In this document: positions 1-11,342 of the stretch, piece after piece | Numbering within the stretch: the stretch's first letter is position 1 | Layout of the letters: every line of letters begins with the position of its first letter | Source: Mycolicibacterium iranicum | GTDB lineage: Bacteria; Actinomycetota; Actinomycetes; Mycobacteriales; Mycobacteriaceae | NCBI RefSeq assembly: GCF_014190915.1 | Contig: NZ_JACHVU010000001.1 | Coordinates: 558,001-622,000, forward strand | Reading direction: 5' to 3' | DNA: 64,000 nt | Position numbers and translations under genes: made by a program | Notes under the pieces: model-generated | Databases searched by the model: none | What the model was told of the DNA's origin: nothing | The model's input: only the letters and a program-made list of their open reading frames with translations

Positions 1-1349
1 AGCGGGTAGGGGCTGTTGCCCGTGAGGTGGCCGACGACGGGGCCGACACCGAGACCGATCAGCAGGATGATCACGACTTCGGGCAGACCGCGGAAGATGT
101 CGGTGTAGATGCGGGCGGGCCACCGCAGCCACCGGGACTTCGAGATGCCCGCAACCGCGAGCGCCATGCCCAGGATGAGGCCGATGATGCTGGCTGCGAC
201 AGTCAGGATCAGTGTGTTCGGTAGCCCGGTGGTCAACAGATCGGGGATCGCTTGTTTGTACAGATCCCAGTCCAGGAACGCCGCCCGCAGTTGTGCCAGT
301 GTGGATTTCGGTTCGACGGGCGTGGCGGGCGCATCGCTTTCCTGGTTGCGTGCAGCGATCGCGTCGAAGTCGGGCAGCTGCGGTTGCGGTGCGGCCTTGG
401 ACCCGGGCTTCCACCCGGGCGGCAGCGCGCGCGGCACCCAGTCCGAGTAGAGCCGCGCCCAGGTGCCGTCGGCGATGATGGCGTCGAGGCCCGAGTTGAG
501 CGCGTCGATGAGCGGCCGGTTGTCCGGTGCGACCGCCCACGCGATGAAATTATCGAGGCTGAACGTGTTTTCGATGATCTCGGCGGGATCGCCGGGCTGC
601 ACGGTGCCCTGCGCCTGCTGCGACGGGGACACCCAGGCGTCGATCTGTCCCGTCTTGAGGCTGGCGTAGACGGTGTTGTAGTCGGGGAACTTCACCGGCT
701 GCAGCTTCAGCGTGTCGATGACATAGGCCTCCTGCACGGTGCCCTGCACGACGCCGATGCGCTGGCCGTCGGCCAGCTTGTCGAACCCCGTGATCGGGGA
801 ACCTTTCGGGACGACCAGCGAGAAGTATCCGAAGTCGTAGCCGTTGGTGAATCCGACGGTGCGGCGGCGGGCGTCGGTGGTGGTGATCGACGACGACCCC
901 ACGTCGAACCGGCGCGATGCGACCTGGGCGAGCAGGCCGGAGAACTCGGTGCCCACGAAGTTGACGCGCAACCCCAGGCGGTCGGCGATGGCGCGCAGCA
1001 GTTCGTTGTCGAAGCCGGTGAACTGGCCGGTGGAGTCGATGCAGATGCTCGGCGGCGCGTCCGAGAGGGTGCCGACGGTCAGGGTGCCGGGCTGGCTCAG
1101 ACCGAGGGAGTTCACGTCGATCGAGTCGAGCGGCGCGACGGTCGAGGTCGTGTACTTGTCAGATGCCGGACCGCTGGCTGCGGCGGCCAGGTTGGTCGGC
1201 AGGGCGCTGGCGCTGTCCACGCCGGGCGGTGAGCACTGGTCCACCTGCGCACCCGCCGGGGCGGCGAGACCCATCGCCAGGAGGATGCTGATGATCAGCG
1301 CGAGAGCGAACGGTTTCACGGTTGGGCGCAGTACCCGCGGGCAGCTCAT
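1..1349 (-). CDS. Amino-acid ABC transporter, fused substrate-binding protein/permease (C-terminal part beyond window)
   Basis: Reading from an ATG at 1349, the product has a Sec-type signal (residues about 12-35, hydrophobic stretch then AGAQ), a periplasmic-binding-protein family 3 domain (about 75-310), a linker, and the first transmembrane helices of a His/Glu/Gln-type permease domain near the window edge, where residues such as DIFRGLPEVVII match the permease consensus. The frame is still open at the edge, so the gene is incomplete. Fused binding protein/permease polypeptides are a known arrangement for polar amino-acid uptake systems; an ATP-binding partner should lie further left. The GntR-type gene just upstream may regulate it. 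The substrate cannot be told from sequence. Confidence 0.85.
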   Translation of the reverse strand, partial: MSCPRVLRPTVKPFALALIISILLAMGLAAPAGAQVDQCSPPGVDSASALPTNLAAAASGPASDKYTTSTVAPLDSIDVNSLGLSQPGTLTVGTLSDAPPSICIDSTGQFTGFDNELLRAIADRLGLRVNFVGTEFSGLLAQVASRRFDVGSSSITTTDARRRTVGFTNGYDFGYFSLVVPKGSPITGFDKLADGQRIGVVQGTVQEAYVIDTLKLQPVKFPDYNTVYASLKTGQIDAWVSPSQQAQGTVQPGDPAEIIENTFSLDNFIAWAVAPDNRPLIDALNSGLDAIIADGTWARLYSDWVPRALPPGWKPGSKAAPQPQLPDFDAIAARNQESDAPATPVEPKSTLAQLRAAFLDWDLYKQAIPDLLTTGLPNTLILTVAASIIGLILGMALAVAGISKSRWLRWPARIYTDIFRGLPEVVIILLIGLGVGPVVGHLTGNSPYP

Positions 1350-1394
1350 TTAATGCAACGTAGCGCCCGGCTCGATCGGCGCGGCGGCTTCGGC

Positions 1395-2060
1395 TCATTC
1401 GGAGTGCAAACGCTGCAGCACACCGCGGCGGACCAGTTCGCTGAGCAGGATGTCGGCCATGGTGTCCGCACGCCGGGCGCATGCCGCGCGGGCGGCGTCG
1501 CGATCCCGGCTGCCGATCGCGTCCAGCTCGGCCTCATAGGACGGCAGCAGCCGGTCGCGGTGCTCGGCGTAGCACTCCCAGAACGTCTGCGGAATGAACG
1601 TCTGGGAGGAGTCGATGGCGGCCTGGAGCCGCGGGCCGGCGTACTCGCCGTTGACCGTCGCGCGGAAGCGCTTGGCGTGTGCGTCGAACTGCCGCGCATC
1701 GCGCCCGGACCGCATCTGGGCGACCTCGCCGTCGAGCTCGGCGATGATCGTCGGATCGCCCGCCGTGGCCGCCCGCCCCGATGCCATGCCACTGAGGAGG
1801 CCGTAGAGCTCGTGGTGTTCGCGCACCGCGGATTCGTCGAACCGCTCGACGTAGGCCCCGCGGTGATAGCGCGTCGACAGGATCCCGTCATGCTCGAGCT
1901 GGACGACGGCCTCCTGGATCGGCACCCTGCTCAGCCCCAGCTCGCGTGCGATCTCGTTGCGGTCCAGGCGATCTCCGGAGCGGAGCTTACCGGTCAGCAC
2001 CAAATTAACCACGTGTGAGACCACGAGGTCCTTTTCCTTCACCCCATACTTCTTGGGCAT
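1395..2060 (-). CDS. GntR-family (FCD-type) transcriptional regulator
   Basis: The 221-residue protein has an N-terminal winged helix-turn-helix of the GntR type (about residues 12-75; the stretch [19 protein letters not shown] is the recognition region) followed by an all-helical effector domain of FadR/FCD character (about 80-215). It is transcribed toward the ABC transporter gene, whose start is 46 bases downstream of its stop, so it could be co-transcribed with and control that transporter. The ligand is unknown. Confidence 0.85.
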   Translation of the reverse strand: MPKKYGVKEKDLVVSHVVNLVLTGKLRSGDRLDRNEIARELGLSRVPIQEAVVQLEHDGILSTRYHRGAYVERFDESAVREHHELYGLLSGMASGRAATAGDPTIIAELDGEVAQMRSGRDARQFDAHAKRFRATVNGEYAGPRLQAAIDSSQTFIPQTFWECYAEHRDRLLPSYEAELDAIGSRDRDAARAACARRADTMADILLSELVRRGVLQRLHSE

Positions 2061-2112
2061 GGCGGCGACAGTCTCTCACGCTGCCCGCGGGGCGCACGGT
2101 GGTTCTGCGACT

Positions 2113-2925
2113 TTAGGCGTCGCCTCCGCGGCGGCTGTCGCGCCAGCGGCACAGGATCTCGGCCTGCGACAGGTCGTAGTCGGGGCCGTTGACGCCGACC
2201 GTGAACATCGAGATGCCCAGTGCGGCCAGTTCTTCGGCGTTGGCGACGAGGTCGTCCTCGGTGCGTCCCTTGGCCTCTGCCGAGCGCTCGATCGTAGCCG
2301 GGTCGCGGCCGACGTCGGCGCAGTGACCGGCGAGGATCTCCGACTTGCGCGGATAGCTGTCGGTGTCGGAGAAGGAATGCCAGATGTGTGCGTGCTGGGC
2401 CACCATCCGCAGGGTCTTCTTCTCGCCGCCGCCGCCGATGAGCACGGGGATGTCGCGGACGGGCTGCGGGTTCAGCTTGGCGAATCGGGATTCGATCCGG
2501 GGCAGCGCCGCGGCCAGATCATCGAGTCTGCTGCCCGCCGTGCCGAACTCGTAGCCGTACTCGTCGTAGTCCTTCTGCTTCCAGCCGGAGCCGATGCCGA
2601 GGATGAGCCGGCCGTCGGAGAGGTGGTCGACCGTGCGGGCCATGTCGGCGAGCAGCTCGGGGTTGCGGTAGGAGTTGCAGGTGACCAGCGCGCCGATTTC
2701 GATGCGCGAGGTCTGCTCGGCCCACGCGCCCAACATCGTCCAGCATTCGAAGTGCGCGCCGTCCGGATCGCCGTACAGCGGAAAGAAGTGGTCCCAGTTG
2801 AAGACCACGTCGACGCCGAGGTCCTCACAGCGGCGCACGGCGTCGTGCATGAGGTCGTAGCGGGGCGCGTGCTGTGGCTGGAGCTGGACGCCGATGCGGA
2901 CGGGAAAGCTCGGTGCTGAGGTCAT
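2113..2925 (-). CDS. LLM-class F420-dependent oxidoreductase
   Basis: The protein (about 270 residues from the ATG at 2925) has the TIM-barrel pattern of luciferase-like monooxygenases: an N-terminal strand RIGVQLQPQ, the stretch DHFFPLYGDPDG, then DHLSDGRLILGIGSGW, a signature of the F420-binding branch common in mycobacteria. An upstream in-frame start at 2955 is less likely, because the family homology begins only after the ATG at 2925. The substrate is unknown. It is a single gene between the GntR regulator and phoX, all on the same strand. Confidence 0.85.
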   Translation of the reverse strand: MTSAPSFPVRIGVQLQPQHAPRYDLMHDAVRRCEDLGVDVVFNWDHFFPLYGDPDGAHFECWTMLGAWAEQTSRIEIGALVTCNSYRNPELLADMARTVDHLSDGRLILGIGSGWKQKDYDEYGYEFGTAGSRLDDLAAALPRIESRFAKLNPQPVRDIPVLIGGGGEKKTLRMVAQHAHIWHSFSDTDSYPRKSEILAGHCADVGRDPATIERSAEAKGRTEDDLVANAEELAALGISMFTVGVNGPDYDLSQAEILCRWRDSRRGGDA

Positions 2926-2975
2926 ACCCGAGCGTAGCCACCCGCGAGACCACACAAACGCGCGTCACCACCGCA

Positions 2976-5048
2976 CTACACGCCGATCTGGCCACCGCTC
3001 TTCCACACCGCCACCACGGACGGGCGCGCCGTTCCGTTGCCACCCTCGGGCCAGCGCGACTGCGGGCTGTCGAGGCTGTTCTCGTCGTTCTCGCCGGGGT
3101 GCTGCACGCACACGGTCACCAGGTCGTCGGTGATCACGGGACCGCAGGTCTCCGCGCCGAGCGGGACAGTCAGGAACTGCTTGGTCTCGCCGCGGTTCGG
3201 TCCGTCCAGCGCTACGGCGAACAGGCCGTCGTTGGAGTCCAGCGCATTGCCGTCGGTCGAGATCCACAGGTTGCCGTGGCTGTCGAAGGCCAGGTTGTCG
3301 GGACACGAGATGGGGCTGACCTTGGTCTTGTCGAATCCGCCGTAATAGGTGTCGGCGGCCGCGGGGTCGCCGCAGACCAGCAGCAGGTCCCAGGTGAAGT
3401 CCGTGCCCGCGTGATTGTCGGTGATCTCGAGGACCTGGCCACTCTTGTTGTCGTTGCGGGGGTTTGCCGCATCGACGGGCGCCTCGCCGTCGGCGCCGCG
3501 CTTGCTGTTGTTGGTCAGTGCCACGTAGACCTTGCCGGTCTTCGGGTTGGCTTCGAAGTCCTCCGGTCGGTCCATCTTGGTGGCGCCGGCCTTGTCGGCG
3601 GCCATGCGGGTGAACACCGCGACTTCCTGTGCGGTGATGCCGTCGACCAGCGATTCGGACTGCCCGTCGGGCCCCGAGCGCAGCAGCGGGATCCACGTGC
3701 CGGTGCCGGCGAACGACCCCTTCGCGGGAAGCTTGCCCGAGCCGTCGATCTCGCCGGCGGGGATGTCGCTCGACAGCTTGGCGACATACAGCGTGCCCTC
3801 GTCGAGGATGGCCAGGTTGTTGGCCATGGCTGCCGCGTCGGTCCCCGGCTGCATCTTCCTGCTGGAGACGAACTTGTACATGTAGTCGAAGCGCTCGTCG
3901 TCGCCCGTGTAGGCCACCACGGTGCCGTCGTCGGTGACGTAGATGTTGGCGCCCTCGTGCTTGAAACGGCCCATCGCGGAGTGCTTCACCGGGGTGGAGT
4001 CGGGGTCCCACGGGTTGAGCTCCACGATGTAGCCGAAACGGTTGACCTCGTTGGGCGTCTCGGCCAGATCGAAGCGTGGGTCGAAGGTCTCCCACAGCAG
4101 TTCCGACGGCTCGAGGGCGACGCCGTAGCGGTCGTGACGGTCGGCGTCGACGGGATTGGGTGCCGGTGATCCTTCTGCGGCACCGAAGTAGCTGTGGAAG
4201 TTCTCCTCGCCGGAAAGCACAGTGCCCCAGGGTGTTACACCACCGGCACAGTTGGCGATCGTGCCGAGCACGGTGCGGCCCTCGGGGTCGGCCTGGGTCT
4301 TGACGAAGTCGGTCCCGGCCGCCGGGCCGGTCAGGGTGAACGGGCTGTCGGCGGTGATGCGCCGGTTGTACCGACCCATGACGGGACGCAGGCCGCCTTC
4401 GGGGGTGCGTTCGACCTCGACGACGCCCATGCCCATGGAGGCGATCTCGACGTCGAACTGGTCGCGGGTCGGGGCGCCGGCCTTGTAGCCGGGGAACATG
4501 AATTGCGGTGTCGCGTATTCGAAGTTCGTGACGAGCAGGTAGTGGCCGGACCGGCCGGGGATCGGCAGCAGCCCGGCGAAGTCGTTGTTGAAGCCGAACT
4601 GGCCGCGCTGGGAGGCGCCGGTCTGTTTGGTGACGTCGAACTTCGGGGCGTCCGGAAGGATGGGATCGCCCCAGCTGATCACCACGCCCTGCTGGTAGCC
4701 GTCGGCGGTGACCACGGCGTCCTCGCTGTTGGGCGCCACCGAGGCGAAGTTCATGCCGGCGGGCGGCTGGGCCGGCGCGGCCGAGGACGACGTCGTCGGT
4801 GCGGGCGTGGAGTTGTTGGAGCAGGCGGCCAGTGCCGAGCCCGCGCCGACGGCCAGGACTGCGACGCCGCCGGCTTGCAGGATGGAGCGCCGCGACATGG
4901 CCTTGGCGATGTCGCCGAAGTACTCGTTGTCGCTCTTGTTGGGGACTGGCTTCGAGCACGCGTTCCCGCACTTGTGAACACAGGTGACGTGCTGTCGCTT
5001 CGACTTCCCGTTGTGGCTGACGAGCAGGTTGAGCGGCACAAGCGCCAT
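2976..5048 (-). CDS. phoX: PhoX-family alkaline phosphatase, Tat-exported
   Basis: The 690-residue protein belongs to the DUF839/PhoX family, extracellular metal-dependent phosphatases that release phosphate from organic esters. A twin-arginine motif SRRSILQAGG lies at residues 52-61, followed by a hydrophobic segment and a possible lipobox (LAAC at about 73-76), so it is probably Tat-exported and perhaps lipid-anchored. A Cys-rich stretch CVHKCGNAC precedes the Tat motif, as is usual in actinobacterial members. The beta-propeller part shows repeated strand motifs such as GNLWISTDGNALDSNDG, and the C-terminal region GAETCGPVITDD is characteristic. Length is normal for the family. No PHO-box-like site was seen. 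Confidence 0.85.
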   Translation of the reverse strand: MALVPLNLLVSHNGKSKRQHVTCVHKCGNACSKPVPNKSDNEYFGDIAKAMSRRSILQAGGVAVLAVGAGSALAACSNNSTPAPTTSSSAAPAQPPAGMNFASVAPNSEDAVVTADGYQQGVVISWGDPILPDAPKFDVTKQTGASQRGQFGFNNDFAGLLPIPGRSGHYLLVTNFEYATPQFMFPGYKAGAPTRDQFDVEIASMGMGVVEVERTPEGGLRPVMGRYNRRITADSPFTLTGPAAGTDFVKTQADPEGRTVLGTIANCAGGVTPWGTVLSGEENFHSYFGAAEGSPAPNPVDADRHDRYGVALEPSELLWETFDPRFDLAETPNEVNRFGYIVELNPWDPDSTPVKHSAMGRFKHEGANIYVTDDGTVVAYTGDDERFDYMYKFVSSRKMQPGTDAAAMANNLAILDEGTLYVAKLSSDIPAGEIDGSGKLPAKGSFAGTGTWIPLLRSGPDGQSESLVDGITAQEVAVFTRMAADKAGATKMDRPEDFEANPKTGKVYVALTNNSKRGADGEAPVDAANPRNDNKSGQVLEITDNHAGTDFTWDLLLVCGDPAAADTYYGGFDKTKVSPISCPDNLAFDSHGNLWISTDGNALDSNDGLFAVALDGPNRGETKQFLTVPLGAETCGPVITDDLVTVCVQHPGENDENSLDSPQSRWPEGGNGTARPSVVAVWKSGGQIGV

Positions 5049-5274
5049 GGCTTCGGATTCCTTCCGGCAGAAACTCCGGCCGGGGGCTGGGCGGCCGGGA
5101 TTCGCGAGAAGTTACGGCAAGTGGGCTAGCAGGAGGCAAGCAACAGGTGAACAGCCGTCGACGCGCTACGCCCGGCCGCCGCCGCGCACCCTGTGCAGGA
5201 AACTCCCTGTATTTGCTCCGAGGCGACGGCGGCGCGTTGTATGGTCGGCGTCGGGACTTTCGGGAGGGTCAATT

Positions 5275-7188
<1,914 letters not shown>

Positions 7189-7235
7189 CAAACGCCGACC
7201 CCACTCCAATCCCGACTGATTGCATAAGGACCCTC

Positions 7236-9098
7236 ATGGCGAAGCACCGTGCTGTGCGCACTCCCCGTGATCTTCCCGTACGGCGATGGCTGAAGCTCAC
7301 CGCCGCCTCGGCGGGCATGGGTGCGGCGATGCTGGGCTATTCCTTGCTCGGCGCTCCGACAGGTACGGCGACCGCCGACACCGGGACGGAGACGTCGTCG
7401 TCGGCGGAAAGTCCGAAAGAGACCCGAGAGAGTGCCACCGCGACCGGTGCCACAGACAGCGACGCCGCAGCCACCCAGGACGCCGTGAGCTCAGCCGACA
7501 GCAGCGGCAGTGACGACGCTGACGAGAGCGATGACACCGACGACACCCCTGACGCTTCGGACGAGATCGAGGGCGACGGGGGCGCCGAACAGGATGCTGT
7601 CTCCGAAGAGGACACCGACTTCACCGGCGGCGAAGACGAGGAGAGTTCGGAGGCAACGGGTTCCGACGCCCCCACGGCGGTGAGTCAGGGCTCCGTCGAT
7701 CCCGACGATGCGTCGACGACAGCGGACTCCGCATACCGGAGGGCCACTGCTGCGACGACACTCGAGGAGCCAAACGATGTTCCGGTTCCTGCTCCGCCGT
7801 GGCTGGCGCCTCGACGCTCCTACGACGAGGTCGTTGCCGACGTGATCGCCCGGTGGACGTCGCGGACCCAGGCCAGGATCGAGGCGTTGTCGGTCGACGA
7901 GGAGACCAAGGCGAGACTGCTCGCGAACTTCGTGGCGATGCGTCGGGCCTTCTTCAACCAGGCGCCCACTGTGGCGCCGGTGCAACTGACAGGCTTGCTC
8001 ACCGGGGCGATCACGGGGCAGGTACGGGCTCAAGACGCCGACGGTGACGAGATCGTCTACCGCATCCTGCGGGGTCCTCGTTCCGGAACGGTGGTGCTCA
8101 ATGACGACGGCACATACACCTACACGCCCGGCGAGGGGTTCGACGGCGTCGACACGTTCTTCGTCAGAGCTGTCGACGTCGGGGCACATGTCAACCTGCT
8201 CAACCTCTTCCGCCCGGTCGGCACCAGGGCGACGAACCTGATCAATCAGAACGCGATCAGGTTCGAGTTCAGCTACACCGGCGAGGATTGGACGCAGGAG
8301 CGTCAGCAGGCTCTGGAAGAGGTGGCCCGCAGCCTGCAGGAGTACTTCCGCGTCGAGAAGCCCGTCACGCTCACCTACACGGTCGGTATCGACCCCAATC
8401 CGAAGAACCTGGCCTCGGCCGGCAGCGACGCGATTTCGGAGCTGCCAGGCTTCTGGCCCACCGTGGTGCAGCACAAACTGTTGACCGGACGAGATGCCAA
8501 CGGTGACGAAGCCGACGGCGACATCCTGTGGAACTGGGCCGACAGCGACTGGGAACTCGGCACGGACGTGTCCGCCGACGAGTACGACTTCGTCTCCGTG
8601 GCCATCCACGAACTCATGCACTCGTTCGGGTTCGGCGCCACCCTGGCCGCGCCGGGGGAGAATCGCGGATCGCACCGCGAGACGTACGACCGGTTCATCG
8701 TCACCGCAACCGGCGTCAGCCCGCTGGTGGGTGGCTTCTGGATCGCGCGGCACGATCCGAAGCTCCTCGGCGAGGACGGCGGCCTGTACTGGGGTGGCCG
8801 CAACGCGGTCGCCGCCTACGGGGGGCTGATTCCGCTGCGGACGACCTCGGTATGGGGTGGGGGAAGCTCGATCTCGCACCTGGAGGACGACGTCTTCGCC
8901 GGGGACGATCAGAAGATCATGAACTCCGGGACGGACGCCGGGCCGGCGCCGCGCGTCTTCAGTGACTTCGAGCTCGGGATGTTCCGCGACCTCGGCTACA
9001 TCGTGGTGATGCCCGAAACTCCGCCCTACGCTGCAGGTTTCGTTGGCCTGGTGTTCCTGCTGCGCAGGCGGCGCAGCGACAAGGTGGCCGCGAGCTAG
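7236..9098 (+). CDS. Secreted metzincin-like metalloprotease with cadherin-like domain and C-terminal sorting-like tail (paralog 2)
   Basis: The 620-residue product has the same plan as its upstream neighbour: signal sequence (VRRWLKLTAASAGMGAAMLG), an acidic/serine-rich linker of different sequence, PAPPWLAPRR, the cadherin-like domain, the zinc motif HELMHSFGF, a downstream conserved His (SISHLED) with IMN, and the tail VMPETPPYAAGFVGLVFLL followed by RRRR. The linker has diverged most; the catalytic domain and tail are nearly identical, which indicates a tandem duplication with selection on those parts. The stop codon shares CTAG with the stop of the opposing hydrolase gene. Confidence 0.85.
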   Translation: MAKHRAVRTPRDLPVRRWLKLTAASAGMGAAMLGYSLLGAPTGTATADTGTETSSSAESPKETRESATATGATDSDAAATQDAVSSADSSGSDDADESDDTDDTPDASDEIEGDGGAEQDAVSEEDTDFTGGEDEESSEATGSDAPTAVSQGSVDPDDASTTADSAYRRATAATTLEEPNDVPVPAPPWLAPRRSYDEVVADVIARWTSRTQARIEALSVDEETKARLLANFVAMRRAFFNQAPTVAPVQLTGLLTGAITGQVRAQDADGDEIVYRILRGPRSGTVVLNDDGTYTYTPGEGFDGVDTFFVRAVDVGAHVNLLNLFRPVGTRATNLINQNAIRFEFSYTGEDWTQERQQALEEVARSLQEYFRVEKPVTLTYTVGIDPNPKNLASAGSDAISELPGFWPTVVQHKLLTGRDANGDEADGDILWNWADSDWELGTDVSADEYDFVSVAIHELMHSFGFGATLAAPGENRGSHRETYDRFIVTATGVSPLVGGFWIARHDPKLLGEDGGLYWGGRNAVAAYGGLIPLRTTSVWGGGSSISHLEDDVFAGDDQKIMNSGTDAGPAPRVFSDFELGMFRDLGYIVVMPETPPYAAGFVGLVFLLRRRRSDKVAAS

Positions 9099-9991
9099 GA
9101 GTCGAGCACACCGCGCAGCAGTTTCACCAGCGCGAGCGGCTGGTCGCTCTGCACGGAGTGTCCTGAGTTCTCGACGATCTGCACCCGCTGGAAACCGGGT
9201 GCCGTTCGCGCGAATTCGGCGGCATCGTCATCGTTGACGAAGAACGAGTTGGCGCCGCGGATCAGCGTGGTGGGGGTGGAGAGCTTGGGCACGTCGTCCC
9301 ACAGGCCTTCGAAACCCTCGCCCTTGCGAATGCTGTCGTAACGCCACGTCCACGTCCCGTCCTCGAGACGCTTGGCGTTGTGGAACACGCCCCGCCGCAA
9401 CGATTCCCGGTCCCGGTGCGGCGCTGCGGCGACCGTCACGTCCAGCATCGCGTCGAAGGTCGGGAACGTGCGCTCGCCCTGGACGAGCGCGACGGTGCCC
9501 TTCTGCGCGTCGGTCATCTCGGTATGGCGTTCGGGTGCCGAGGGCGTCACGTCGACCAGCACCAGCCGGCGGACGAGCTCCGGCGCCGCGACCGCCAGAC
9601 GCAGCGCGGTCAGCCCGCCCAGCGACATCCCGACCACGAGCTCGGCGTCGGGGGCGAGTGCGCGCACCACCGGCTCCACCGCCTCGGCATTGAGCTTGGG
9701 TCCGTAGTCACCGTCCTCGCGCCACCCCGACCGTCCGTGTCCCGGGAGGTCCAGGGACAGCGCGGGTTCGCCGAGGCCCAGGATCACGGTGTCCCAGGTG
9801 TGCGCGTTCTGGCCGCCGCCGTGCAGGAAGACCACCCGGGGGGCGTCGTCGCCGAACTTCAACCCGCTCACCGGGCCGACGTCGACCCGGGCGACCGCCG
9901 GCAGGTCACCGGTCACGCCCGCCTGGCGCGCGTTCTCCTTGAGAAAGATGAACTCGGACAGGCTGGCCAGCTCGTCATCGGCGTCGTCCAT
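9095..9991 (-). CDS. Alpha/beta hydrolase
   Basis: From the ATG at 9991 the 298-residue protein shows the alpha/beta-hydrolase fold: oxyanion region VFLHGGGQNAHTWD, LDLPGHGRS, the nucleophile elbow GMSLGG (catalytic Ser), an acid after the sixth strand, and a catalytic His in ENSGHSVQSDQP. The frame stays open further upstream, but that stretch is Arg/Pro-rich, has no homology and overlaps the divergent eis gene. The substrate is unknown. The 65-base gap to eis must hold both promoters. Confidence 0.85.
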   Translation of the reverse strand: MDDADDELASLSEFIFLKENARQAGVTGDLPAVARVDVGPVSGLKFGDDAPRVVFLHGGGQNAHTWDTVILGLGEPALSLDLPGHGRSGWREDGDYGPKLNAEAVEPVVRALAPDAELVVGMSLGGLTALRLAVAAPELVRRLVLVDVTPSAPERHTEMTDAQKGTVALVQGERTFPTFDAMLDVTVAAAPHRDRESLRRGVFHNAKRLEDGTWTWRYDSIRKGEGFEGLWDDVPKLSTPTTLIRGANSFFVNDDDAAEFARTAPGFQRVQIVENSGHSVQSDQPLALVKLLRGVLDS

Positions 9992-10056
9992 GGTGCGACA
10001 GTACGCACCGCCGATAATGAGGTGCGCTATCAGGTGCGGTGTGCCACGGTCGGAGA

Positions 10057-11262
10057 GTGCCAGCCACCCAGAAGGATCTGACGTTCCGCAGTGCCGAGGG
10101 CGACGATTGGTCGGCGATGGCCCTGGTCGCCGCGACCGGATTCGGGGAGTGGCCGTCCCCCGAGACGATGGAGGTGTGGCGGTCGCTGGTCCCGACCGAC
10201 GGCGCGGTGGTCGCCTGCGATGGCGACGACGTGGTGGGTGGCGCACTGTTCCTCGATCTGCAGCTGACAGTGCCCGGCGGCGCGGTGCTGCCGATGGCCG
10301 GGGTGTCCTGGGTGGCGGTCGCGCCGACGCACCGGCGGCGAGGCGCCCTGCGGGGGATGTTCACCGAATTGCACAGTCGCATGGGCGATTACCCGATCGC
10401 CGGGCTCGAGGCCAGCGAGGCCGAGATCTATGGACGCTTCGGCTACGGCGCCGCGACGGTCTGGCAGGACCTGGTCGTCGACCGGGAGCGGGCGCGGTTT
10501 CATCCGGACGTCCCGGACCCGGGCGGTGTCCGGGTGGTGCGGGCTGCCGAACATCGCGCACAACTTGAGGACATCTACGAACGTTGGCGGCTGCAGACCC
10601 CGGGCGGGCTGCACACCCCGCCGCGGCTGTGGGACGAGGTCCTCGCCGACCGGGAGTCGTCGCGTGGCGGCGGCAGCGCGTACTTCTGTCTGCTGCACCC
10701 CGACGGCTTCGTGATGTACCGCGTGCACAGCGGCGAACGGAAAGACCAGGCGAGGATCACCAAGCTGGCCGCGGTGACGCCCGAGGCCGCCGTCGCGTTG
10801 TGGCGGGTGCTGCTCGGGCTGGACCTGATGCAGACCGTCAGCATCGAGACGCACCCGGGCAATACGCTGCCGTACCTGCTCACCGACCCTCGGCTGGTGC
10901 GGAGCACAGGTGCCCGCGACGGGCTGTGGCTGCGGATGCTCGACATCCCGGCGGTCCTCGGGGCGCGCACCTACTCCGCGGATCTCGATGTCGTGGTTGA
11001 GGTTTCGGACGCCGTTCTCGGTGGCGGCGGTAAGTTCGCCGTCGAGATGAGGCGAGGGGGACGCGCAGACTGCACCCCGACCGACGCCCCGGCCGACGTG
11101 TCTCTCGACCTGTCCGTGCTCGGCAGCCTGTACCTGGGCACCCACCGGGCCTCGGCATTCGCGACCGCGCACCGGCTGCGCTGCGAGGACCCGGCGACGG
11201 TCACTGCGCTCGACGCCGCATTCGCCTCCGCTGTTCCCGCCGAACTCGGCTTCGCCTTCTAG
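10057..11262 (+). CDS. eis: Eis-family GNAT N-acetyltransferase
   Basis: Eis acetylates lysine side chains and multiple amines of aminoglycosides, using acetyl-CoA. The 401-residue product (GTG at 10057; an in-frame GTG at 10039 is also possible) matches M. tuberculosis Eis along its whole length. It has the acetyl-CoA loop VAVAPTHRRRGALRGM, the ASEAEIYGRFGYG segment, the second GNAT domain, the SCP2-like C-terminal domain (CTPTDAPADV, VLGSLYLG) and a C-terminal Phe whose carboxylate is catalytic in the family (ends ELGFAF). It sits alone here and is divergent from the hydrolase. Confidence 0.9.
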   Translation: MPATQKDLTFRSAEGDDWSAMALVAATGFGEWPSPETMEVWRSLVPTDGAVVACDGDDVVGGALFLDLQLTVPGGAVLPMAGVSWVAVAPTHRRRGALRGMFTELHSRMGDYPIAGLEASEAEIYGRFGYGAATVWQDLVVDRERARFHPDVPDPGGVRVVRAAEHRAQLEDIYERWRLQTPGGLHTPPRLWDEVLADRESSRGGGSAYFCLLHPDGFVMYRVHSGERKDQARITKLAAVTPEAAVALWRVLLGLDLMQTVSIETHPGNTLPYLLTDPRLVRSTGARDGLWLRMLDIPAVLGARTYSADLDVVVEVSDAVLGGGGKFAVEMRRGGRADCTPTDAPADVSLDLSVLGSLYLGTHRASAFATAHRLRCEDPATVTALDAAFASAVPAELGFAF

Positions 11263-11342
11263 TCTCCAACGCCGAATTGCCCTGTTACAGAGCTGCTCTG
11301 GTCAGCCTGGCTGGGCACGGGAGTCCTCTCCCACGACAGGCG

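Noticed and set aside
2965..5139. A 724-codon open frame on the minus strand overlapping phoX in another frame
   Set aside because: The translation is Arg/Pro/His-rich without family patterns, as expected from a shadow frame in high-GC DNA; phoX itself covers the region with clear domain motifs.
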